Source of the DNA: CAIYHK01 sp964638795 | GTDB taxonomy: Bacteria > Actinomycetota > Acidimicrobiia > Acidimicrobiales > Ilumatobacteraceae | Reading direction: 5' to 3' | Assembly (NCBI GenBank): GCA_964638795.1 | Contig: CAZXAX010000034.1 | Location: 1 to 21,352, forward strand | DNA: 21,352 nt | Part shown: one piece after another, positions 7,520-13,154 of the stretch | Layout: each line of letters begins with the position of its first letter | Numbering within the stretch: the stretch's first letter is position 1 | Position numbers and translations under genes: made by a program | The notes under the pieces: generated by a model | What the model was told of the DNA's origin: nothing | What the model saw: only the letters and a program-made list of their open reading frames with translations | Database searches by the model: none

Positions 7520-8707
7520 TCAATTCACATAGAGCCGAACCCGCTTCACCACCGGGCGTGAACCAGGTGGCCTAATGCTGATCACAACCCGACAGGAGCC
7601 TTGCTTCACTCCCTTGATTCGCCCTTGGGACACCTTGCAATAACGCGAATCGGCGGCCTCCACTCGCAAAGTGATCCTGGATTGAGGCGGGATGCGATAA
7701 CGCAAATAGTTGAGTAATGCAGCTGCAGTAATCGTGCGCCCCACTCCAACTGAGGGCCGCAATTCGGGCACGACCGCGGTGGTTGTGGTGGGCGCGAGTG
7801 TGGTCGTGGTCGTGGTTGTAGACGTGGTCGTTGTTGTTGTCGTAGTGATTGTGGTTGTGGTGGTCGTTGTTGTAGTCGTAGTGGTTGTGGTGGTTGTGGT
7901 GGTGGTCGTAGTCGTGGTCGTAGTCGTGGTCGTGGTTTCTTCCAACGTTGTAGTTGTCTCTTCCACGGTGGTTGTGGTGGCGGGTTCGGTTAGATCCACC
8001 GTCACATACAACGAATCTGTGTTAGCAATCACGTTTTGGGCATTGCCGTACACATCACTCACAGAAAATGTGGATGCTTTGCTAATTCCAGCAAGGCCGA
8101 TATCCCCGGGCAGATAGATCGCTGTTGCCGCAATTACACATGTTCCTGTTCCGTCATCGGTGACCGTGAAGTGATCGAGCATGGAAGTGTTGAAATCTTC
8201 ACTTTCAACCGTTGAAACCGTTGTGCAGTCAAGTGGGGTGTTGGCTCCGAGCATCAAAGTGAACTCGTTTGTCGTGACCAAAATGGTGTCAGCCCACAAC
8301 TCAACCGTTGGTGGGTAGTGGCCTAATGAGATTGGATTCAGTGCCGCTCCAAGCTCACCTGGCTCATCGCCCAGGGTGTCAATACTTCCTTGACCCAACT
8401 CCCCTGCGGCGTTATAACCCCAACACTTTGCAGCTCCGGTGTCACTGACCGCGCAGGTGTGTGAAGCACCAGAAGCTACGTGCTCAATCGACATATTCAA
8501 GTTCGCCGAAATCAGACCGTTGCCCATTTCACTGGCAGTATCGCCGATGCGCTCTGTGCTCTCGATTCCTAATTGACCATCGGTATTCATCCCAAAGCAA
8601 ACCAGGCTTGAGTCATCCCGTAATACGCATGTGAAGGCATCGCCGGCGCTCACTTGCATCGGCAACACAGCATCACCAAGTGCGACTGGCTGTAATGAGT
8701 CGCCCAT
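7520..8707 (-). CDS. RCC1-repeat secreted protein, C-terminal part (after gap 2)
   Basis: 395 residues lie downstream of gap 2. The first about 115 hold two RCC1-like repeats (FTCVLRDDSSLVCFGMNTDGQLG and HTCAVSDTGAAKCWGYNAAGELG). Next is a beta-rich region of about 120 residues with two Cys (LDCTTVSTV and TGTCVIAATA), then a Thr-rich low-complexity linker, then an 80-residue C-terminal domain with paired Cys (RYCKVSQGRIKGVKQGSCRVVISI). The frame joins the N-terminal part at 8808-9455 only if the true gap is a multiple of three, so this is one gene with an artificial phase break. The product is probably exported and surface or wall associated; RCC1 propellers mediate protein binding, and the ligand is unknown. 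It lies just before the DUF1330 gene. Confidence 0.85.
   Translation of the reverse strand: MGDSLQPVALGDAVLPMQVSAGDAFTCVLRDDSSLVCFGMNTDGQLGIESTERIGDTASEMGNGLISANLNMSIEHVASGASHTCAVSDTGAAKCWGYNAAGELGQGSIDTLGDEPGELGAALNPISLGHYPPTVELWADTILVTTNEFTLMLGANTPLDCTTVSTVESEDFNTSMLDHFTVTDDGTGTCVIAATAIYLPGDIGLAGISKASTFSVSDVYGNAQNVIANTDSLYVTVDLTEPATTTTVEETTTTLEETTTTTTTTTTTTTTTTTTTTTTTTTTTTTITTTTTTTTSTTTTTTTLAPTTTTAVVPELRPSVGVGRTITAAALLNYLRYRIPPQSRITLRVEAADSRYCKVSQGRIKGVKQGSCRVVISIRPPGSRPVVKRVRLYVN
7799..7936 (-). repeat. Poly-threonine coding repeat
   Basis: Reading the minus strand, this stretch encodes 29 consecutive Thr, an Ile, 8 Thr, a Ser and 7 Thr. All four Thr codons (ACC, ACG, ACA, ACT) are mixed irregularly, so the amino-acid run is kept although the DNA is not a perfect simple repeat. 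It forms a probable glycosylated or extended spacer between the propeller and the C-terminal domain. Confidence 0.9.
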
Positions 8708-9310
8708 NNNNNNNNNNNNNNNNNNNNNNNNNNNNNNNNNNNNNNNNNNNNNNNNNNNNNNNNNNNNNNNNNNNNNNNNNNNNNNNNNNNNNNNNNNNNN
8801 NNNNNNNGAGATTGTCGCCCATTTCAAACACACCATCACCCAGGTTGTTCACATTGCCTTGACCGAGGCGCCCGTTCGCACCCGAACCCCAGCATTTCAA
8901 TGAAGCGTTGTCGAGTACCGCGCACACATGATCATTGCCAACCGATATCTGCGTGGCATGACGGCCGGCCCCAAGATCAACGGGTAACAACGAGTCACCC
9001 ATTTCCCATGCTTGATCACCAATTGAGTCAACCGTGCCGTTGCCGAGTTGGCCGTAGTTATTGCCGCCCCAACATTTCACATCACCACCAAATAACAACA
9101 CACACGTGAAGTCCGTGCCGGTGTCTACCTGAGTGGCTGTTACCCCTTCACCGAGATCAATCGGACGCAACACATCGCCCATCTCGCCACTGGTGTCCCC
9201 ACGTGAATCAACATCGCCCTGACCGAGTTGACCAACGTCATTAAGCCCCCAACACTTGAGGGTGCCGTTACTGAACAACGCACAGGAGTGTTCGCCTGAT
9301 GCCGCCACTT
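8380..9310 (-). repeat. Tandem RCC1-like coding repeats of about 180 bp
   Basis: Five repeats are visible, three above and two below the gap. Each has C-[AV]-hydrophobic...C-[WF]-G...G-[QRE]-L-G and a GD...E-MGD-[VSN]-L connector. MGDVL to MGDSL is 60 residues, hence a 180-bp period. Two Cys per repeat are conserved and probably pair as a disulfide in an exported protein. Confidence 0.85.
8708..8807. other. Assembly gap 2 (100 N) inside the RCC1 repeats
   Basis: Exactly 100 N. The flanking coding sequence stops at GDNL on one side and restarts at MGDSL on the other, equivalent positions of the 60-residue repeat. The expected missing length is therefore 165 bases or 165 plus multiples of 180, not 100. 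This looks like an assembly break caused by the repeat itself. Confidence 0.9.
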
Positions 9311-9455
9311 GCGTGACCACCGCATCGGCACTGATAGCCGGTGCAATTTCTTGTGCATACTGCGCTTTCGTTGCACTTACGAAGACACCTGTGAGAAGCA
9401 CAGATGCCGCAAGTAACTCAGATTTCCGCCGTATGCGATATCCGCCATATCGCAT
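8808..9455 (-). CDS. RCC1-repeat secreted protein, N-terminal part (before gap 2)
   Basis: 216 residues from ATG at 9455. A signal peptide is visible: basic RYGGYRIRRK, a hydrophobic core LLAASVLLTGVFV, then SATKAQYAQE with a likely cleavage near ATKA. Three RCC1-like repeats follow (HSCALFSNGTLKCWGLNDVGQLG, FTCVLLFGGDVKCWG..., HVCAVLDNASLKCWG...). Eukaryotic RCC1 is a seven-bladed propeller; bacterial extracellular proteins use the same repeat with an added Cys pair. A ribosome binding site is weak: AGGTGG lies 13 bases upstream. The first eight codons form a perfect hairpin with the start codon at its 5' edge. The gene is divergent from the CsoR-family regulator, and their 93-base intergenic region carries the palindromic operator, so shared control is possible. 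Confidence 0.88.
9433..9455 (-). promoter_or_regulatory. Perfect 9-bp inverted repeat starting at the RCC1 start codon
   Basis: On the minus strand, ATGCGATAT, a five-base spacer GGCGG, then ATATCGCAT: arms perfectly complementary, with the initiator ATG as the first three bases of the 5' arm. In mRNA it would form a hairpin that buries the start codon; in DNA it could be a protein-binding palindrome. Function is inference; the repeat is directly visible. Confidence 0.6.
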
Positions 9456-9503
9456 GAATAGATAAGTACCACCTCGTCATCAAAATCTCAAGGGGTCATG
9501 GAA

Positions 9504-9532
9504 TTGTTATACCCCAGTGGGTATCCTTAAAT
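9504..9532 (+). promoter_or_regulatory. Putative promoter of the CsoR-family gene
   Basis: TTGTTA at 9504-9509 and TTAAAT at 9527-9532 are separated by 17 bases and each matches four of six consensus positions. The operator palindrome fills the spacer, as expected for autorepression. The ATG follows 16 bases after the -10, with GAGGAG as ribosome binding site. Confidence 0.45.
9509..9524. promoter_or_regulatory. CsoR/CstR-type operator palindrome
   Basis: ATACCC, spacer CAGT, GGGTAT: a perfect 6-bp inverted repeat in a G/C tract flanked by AT, the style of site bound by CsoR-family repressors (TACCCC...GGGGTA type). It lies 25 bases before the regulator start, within its presumed promoter, and 54 bases upstream of the divergent RCC1 gene. 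Confidence 0.7.
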
Positions 9533-9548
9533 CCGACGAGGAGACACT

Positions 9549-9818
9549 ATGCAGTTGCCAGATGAAACCGTTGAGGATCTCTTAAAGCGCCTGAAGCGCA
9601 TTGAGGGCCAAGTTCGAGGCATCCAATCAATGCTCACTGAGGAGCGTGATTGTCGCGACGTGGTCACTCAGGTTTCAGCAGCCACCAAAGCACTCGAGCA
9701 AGTTGGATTTTCGATCGTGGCTGCAGGGCTCACGTGGTGTCTTGCGAATCCAAAGCAATCAGCCGAAGAGGGCTATGCAATTGAAGACGTCAAAAAGATG
9801 TTCCTGAAGCTCGCTTGA
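9549..9818 (+). CDS. CsoR/FrmR-family repressor lacking the metal-ligand His
   Basis: The product is 89 residues, all helical, with the family core LLKRLKRIEGQVRGIQSML and RDCRDVVTQVSAATKALEQVGF. Copper-sensing CsoR binds Cu(I) with Cys-His-Cys. Here Cys35 and Cys64 are present, but the position four residues before the second Cys, normally His, is Gly60 (AAGLTWCL). The persulfide sensor CstR also keeps two Cys and lacks this His, so a thiol/persulfide or other non-copper signal is possible. ATG at 9549 has a good ribosome binding site, and a palindromic operator overlaps its promoter. No copper exporter, chaperone or sulfurtransferase is adjacent; the gene stands alone, eight bases from the end of the convergent protease gene. 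Confidence 0.9.
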   Translation: MQLPDETVEDLLKRLKRIEGQVRGIQSMLTEERDCRDVVTQVSAATKALEQVGFSIVAAGLTWCLANPKQSAEEGYAIEDVKKMFLKLA

Positions 9819-9826
9819 GCGGGCCT

Positions 9827-11608
9827 TCAGTATCGGCGCAGATCAAATGTGTTGTAATCCTTCGCCGCACCAGAATCAGACAGCCCCCACAAACGGCAGT
9901 AATAAAGATTGCTAGAGAGTGACGTGACCACAATCTTTCCTGAACGCCCACTTGCCGAAGCGATCAGCTTCTCGCTGTAGCCGCAGTAGAGCGCAACGGT
10001 GTCACCCGAGTAGTAGGTGTTGAAAGGCACCACGGCGGTATATCGGTAGCCGTCTTTATAGACATAGATATCCCCTTCATCCACACGCGGCGGGGAGGGC
10101 GGATTTACACGAATTGATGCCGAAGTGCTCGCACTTCTACCCCGGTAATCAGACACCTTCACGGTGTAAGTAACTGTGCCGTAAGAGGTGGCGCGATCTT
10201 CATCGATGTAGTTGACCGACGATGAATACTTGGTGACCAAACGCGAGTAGCCACGGCTGATCTCAACTTTTTGGTATGAGCCGTATCGCTCACCACTTGA
10301 CACATCAACCACTACATCGCGACCATCAATACTCAACTCCACGCGTGGTGGAGCCAACTCTTCTGGCACGGTGGTGGTGGGCCGCCATGGAGGCGCAGTG
10401 GTTGTGGTGGTTTGATCGGGTGGCGGCGAACTTGGTGACGGAGCATCAGGATTGGTAATCGCCAACGTTGAAACCAATACATTTGGCGAGCCGTTCGCAT
10501 TACGCACAACATTGCGTGATGATCCCTCAACTAACGCATCGCGGACTTCACCTGGAGTAGCGGTCGGATTCACCCCTAAATACAAAGCAGCAACACCAGC
10601 CACATGGGGTGACGCCATCGATGTGCCACTGAGGGTTTGATATGAATCTTGCCCGTTGTTAGCTGCCGAGACGATGTCAGATCCAGGGCCAAAAAGGTCA
10701 AGACACGGGCCGAAATTTGAATATGAAGCACGTGCATCAAAAATGGTTGTGGCACCAACCGTGATTGCGGTTGGCTCGCTCGCTGGTGATGTGTTGCACG
10801 CATCCTCATCGGAATTGCCAGCCGCGACAACGACGGTGATTCCTGCTCGAACTGCTGCCTTAACGGCGTCATTCAGCGCTTGGGACATTCCCGCGCCGAG
10901 ACTCAAATTGGCAACAGCTGGCTCACCATCTTTGTGATGGCGAATCATCCAGTTGAGACCCTCAATCACTCCTTCAATCGTGCCTGAGCCGTTGCAATCA
11001 AGGACCCTCACTGGCACGAGGTTCACTGCGGTGGCAACGCCAATTGAATCGCCACCAATGGTGCCTGCCACGTGAGTGCCATGGCCATTGCAGTCAGCAG
11101 TGGAACCAAAGACGCTGTAACCGTTACTGACGCGCCCACCGAATTCGTTGTGGCCCGCAGCAATTCCGGTGTCTACCACGTATGCGGTGACACCTGCCCC
11201 GGTCACGCCACGCTCAATGCGCGAATTCAATGGCAATGTGCGCTGATCAATTCGGTCAATGCCCCAAGATGATTCAGTGATTTTTATCTTGCGGGATTTT
11301 TCCAGGTACACAACTCGACCATTGGATCGCAATCGCGTGACTTGATCGGACGACAAATCAACTGCAACACCACGCACTGCGAGTTTGTATTTGCGAACCA
11401 CTTTGAGCCCATCAGACGCGAGCTCAGTGGCGAGTGCATCAACATCGTGCTGACCTTTGACGACCACGATGTATCTGCCTGCAACCGGCGTGCTAGTGCC
11501 ATACAGAGCAGCAACGGATCGAACAGAAACAACTGAATCCGCAACCGCGACAACCGAAAATGCGAGCGCCGCGGCAGAAAGTATTTGGCAAATACGGCGC
11601 AGACTCAT
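9827..11608 (-). CDS. Secreted subtilisin-family (S8) serine protease
   Basis: The product is 593 residues. A signal peptide (RRICQILSAAALAFSVVAVA) is followed by an I9-type inhibitor propeptide (about 40-105; GRYIVVVKG... to VVYLEKS). The catalytic domain runs about 115-385, with Asp146 in VVDTG, His176 in NGHGTHVAGT, oxyanion Asn265 in AAGNS and Ser330 in SGTSMASPHVAG, most like the proteinase K/aqualysin group. A Pro/Thr linker (about 385-420) leads to a fibronectin/Ig-like region (about 420-490) and a last domain with two Cys. All catalytic residues are present, so an active extracellular protease is likely. A 7-bp inverted repeat lies directly before the ATG. It converges on the CsoR-family gene and diverges from the peroxiredoxin gene. 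Confidence 0.95.
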   Translation of the reverse strand: MSLRRICQILSAAALAFSVVAVADSVVSVRSVAALYGTSTPVAGRYIVVVKGQHDVDALATELASDGLKVVRKYKLAVRGVAVDLSSDQVTRLRSNGRVVYLEKSRKIKITESSWGIDRIDQRTLPLNSRIERGVTGAGVTAYVVDTGIAAGHNEFGGRVSNGYSVFGSTADCNGHGTHVAGTIGGDSIGVATAVNLVPVRVLDCNGSGTIEGVIEGLNWMIRHHKDGEPAVANLSLGAGMSQALNDAVKAAVRAGITVVVAAGNSDEDACNTSPASEPTAITVGATTIFDARASYSNFGPCLDLFGPGSDIVSAANNGQDSYQTLSGTSMASPHVAGVAALYLGVNPTATPGEVRDALVEGSSRNVVRNANGSPNVLVSTLAITNPDAPSPSSPPPDQTTTTTAPPWRPTTTVPEELAPPRVELSIDGRDVVVDVSSGERYGSYQKVEISRGYSRLVTKYSSSVNYIDEDRATSYGTVTYTVKVSDYRGRSASTSASIRVNPPSPPRVDEGDIYVYKDGYRYTAVVPFNTYYSGDTVALYCGYSEKLIASASGRSGKIVVTSLSSNLYYCRLWGLSDSGAAKDYNTFDLRRY

Positions 11609-11625
11609 TTCTTTAATCTAAAGAA
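11609..11625 (-). promoter_or_regulatory. 7-bp inverted repeat abutting the protease start codon
   Basis: TTCTTTA, ATC, TAAAGAA on the plus strand: perfect arms with a three-base spacer, ending directly at the protease ATG on the minus strand. No clear Shine-Dalgarno is present, so folding could occlude the ribosome site, or it may be an operator. AT-rich and possibly chance. Confidence 0.4.
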
Positions 11626-11712
11626 CAGGTGTCACGCTGAGGGTGGCGAAGTTGTGCCTTGAGACCGCCGGCGCTAAAGTTGACCAAACTAGTAGGGATT
11701 CAACGACCACCC

Positions 11713-11725
11713 GCCCATGATGGGC
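11713..11725 (+). promoter_or_regulatory. Inverted repeat in the peroxiredoxin leader
   Basis: GCCCAT, G, ATGGGC: perfect 6-bp arms with a one-base centre, five bases before the ribosome binding site AAGGAG (11731-11736). The one-base centre is too tight for a stable RNA loop, so a protein-binding site is more likely. Nothing identifies the protein. Confidence 0.4.
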
Positions 11726-11744
11726 CTTAATAAGGAGACAAGAC

Positions 11745-12383
11745 ATGGCTGTTCGCCTCGGAGACACCGCCCCCGATTTCACCGCCGAAACCACCCAGGG
11801 AACCATCAAGTTCCACGAATGGCTCGGCGATTCCTGGGGCATTCTCTTTAGCCACCCAAAGGACTTCACGCCAGTGTGCACCACCGAGCTTGGTTATGTA
11901 GCCAAGATCAAAGGTGAGTTCGACAAGCGCAACACCAAGGTCATTGGTCTTTCAGTAGATCCTGTGGATTCACATGTGAAGTGGGAAGCCGATATCGCCG
12001 AAACCCAAGGCACCCCGGTGAACTTCCCAATGATCGGTGATGCCGACCGTAAGGTGAGCGATCTTTACGACATGATCCATCCCAATGCGAACGACACCCT
12101 CACAGTTCGCTCGGTTTACATCGTTGGGCCAGACAAGAAGGTGAAGCTCACCCTCACCTACCCCGCATCAACTGGGCGTAACTTTGACGAGATTCTCCGA
12201 GTCCTTGACTCATTGCAACTGACCGCACAATTCAAAGTGGCGACACCCGCAAACTGGAAAGACGGCCAAGACGTGATCATCGGTGCAGCAGTCAGCGATG
12301 ACGAAGCCAAGCAGCTTTTCCCCCAAGGCTGGAACACAGTAAAGCCATACCTACGCGTTCTGCCACAGCCCAACAAGAAATAG
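11745..12383 (+). CDS. 1-Cys peroxiredoxin (Prx6 type)
   Basis: The product is 212 residues, the usual Prx6 length. The peroxidatic motif is SHPKDFTPVCTTE with Cys45 and Thr42; this is the only Cys in the protein, so it cannot form the intramolecular disulfide of 2-Cys enzymes. The C-terminal extension (FKVATPANWKDGQDVIIG ... PYLRVLPQP) is typical of Prx6, as is the conserved TGRNFDEILRVLDSLQL. It reduces hydrogen peroxide and organic or lipid hydroperoxides in the cytoplasm with an external thiol donor. AAGGAG lies nine bases before the ATG. The ABC ATPase gene begins 17 bases after its stop, so the three genes may be one operon, which would link the exporter to oxidative stress (inference). 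Confidence 0.95.
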   Translation: MAVRLGDTAPDFTAETTQGTIKFHEWLGDSWGILFSHPKDFTPVCTTELGYVAKIKGEFDKRNTKVIGLSVDPVDSHVKWEADIAETQGTPVNFPMIGDADRKVSDLYDMIHPNANDTLTVRSVYIVGPDKKVKLTLTYPASTGRNFDEILRVLDSLQLTAQFKVATPANWKDGQDVIIGAAVSDDEAKQLFPQGWNTVKPYLRVLPQPNKK

Positions 12384-12400
12384 GGCATTAGCCTGACAGG

Positions 12401-13150
12401 GTGACAAATCTCCAAACCCCCCCGCTGGATGTTGCTGCGCGCGCGGAAGGTGCCCGCAAAACATACGGTAAAGGTGAAAACACGGTTCATGCTTTGGACG
12501 GTGTGACGGTCGACTTCAAGGTCGGTGAATTCGCCGCGATTATGGGCCCCAGCGGCTCAGGCAAGAGCACGCTCATGCACTGTCTCGCGGGTCTCGACAG
12601 CCTTACCGAGGGACGCGTGATCATCGATGGCACCGAACTCACGGGATTGTCCGACAAATCGCTCACAACTTTGCGTCGTGATGAAATCGGATTCATCTTC
12701 CAGGCTTACAACCTGGTGCCGACGCTCACAGCCGAAGAAAACATTCGGCTTCCTTTGCTGCTTGCAAACCGCAAAGGTGACGAAGCATGGATCAACCGCG
12801 TAATTGACGCCGTTGGTCTACGCGATCGACTCCATCACAAACCAAGCGAGCTTTCTGGCGGACAACAGCAACGCGTAGCTGTGGCACGAGCACTCGCCTC
12901 GCAACCAAAAATCATCTTTGCTGACGAGCCAACCGGCAACCTTGACTCGCGTTCGGGCTCTGAGGTTCTGCGCTTTATGCGCAAAGTTGTCGATGAACTC
13001 GATCAGACCATTGTGATGGTGACCCATGATCCGGTTGCGGCAGCGATCGCAGATCGAATTGTTTTTCTTGCTGACGGCAAGATCGTTGATGAAATGCGCA
13101 GTCCAACCCCGGAAAAAGTGCTGGACCGCATGAAGCAGTTCGGAAACTGA
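12401..13150 (+). CDS. ABC transporter ATP-binding protein (MacB/LolD type)
   Basis: The product is 249 residues from GTG at 12401. Walker A is GPSGSGKST at 49-57, Q-loop Gln101 lies in FIFQAYNLVPTLTAEEN, the signature is LSGGQQQR at 151-158, Walker B is IIFADEP from 171, and the H-loop is THD. The FIFQ.YNL.P.LTA.EN and GNLDS blocks are characteristic of the MacB/LolD/FtsE group, which powers FtsX-type permeases. These are mechanotransmission systems that move peptides, lipids or lipoproteins from the outer leaflet instead of passing solutes through a channel. The permease starts four bases after its stop. Ribosome binding is weak (ACAGG immediately before GTG). The substrate is unknown. Confidence 0.95.
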   Translation: MTNLQTPPLDVAARAEGARKTYGKGENTVHALDGVTVDFKVGEFAAIMGPSGSGKSTLMHCLAGLDSLTEGRVIIDGTELTGLSDKSLTTLRRDEIGFIFQAYNLVPTLTAEENIRLPLLLANRKGDEAWINRVIDAVGLRDRLHHKPSELSGGQQQRVAVARALASQPKIIFADEPTGNLDSRSGSEVLRFMRKVVDELDQTIVMVTHDPVAAAIADRIVFLADGKIVDEMRSPTPEKVLDRMKQFGN

Positions 13151-13154
13151 CCAC

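Noticed and set aside
7799..7936. CRISPR array or tandem non-coding repeat
   Set aside because: No spacer-repeat organisation; the pattern is a Thr-codon run inside a coding frame.
7710..8117. Plus-strand open frame encoding a long valine run
   Set aside because: It is the antisense of the poly-Thr segment of the RCC1 gene; its low complexity and lack of a ribosome binding site mark it as a shadow.
9549..9818. Naming the regulator CsoR (copper sensor)
   Set aside because: The metal-ligand His is Gly and no copper gene is adjacent; only the family is supported.
9819..9826. Intrinsic terminator between the CsoR-family gene and the protease
   Set aside because: Only eight bases separate the stops and no stem followed by a T-run is present.
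11680..11708. Promoter upstream of the peroxiredoxin (TTGACC)
   Set aside because: A good -35-like hexamer at 11680-11685 has no acceptable -10 at 16-18 bases.
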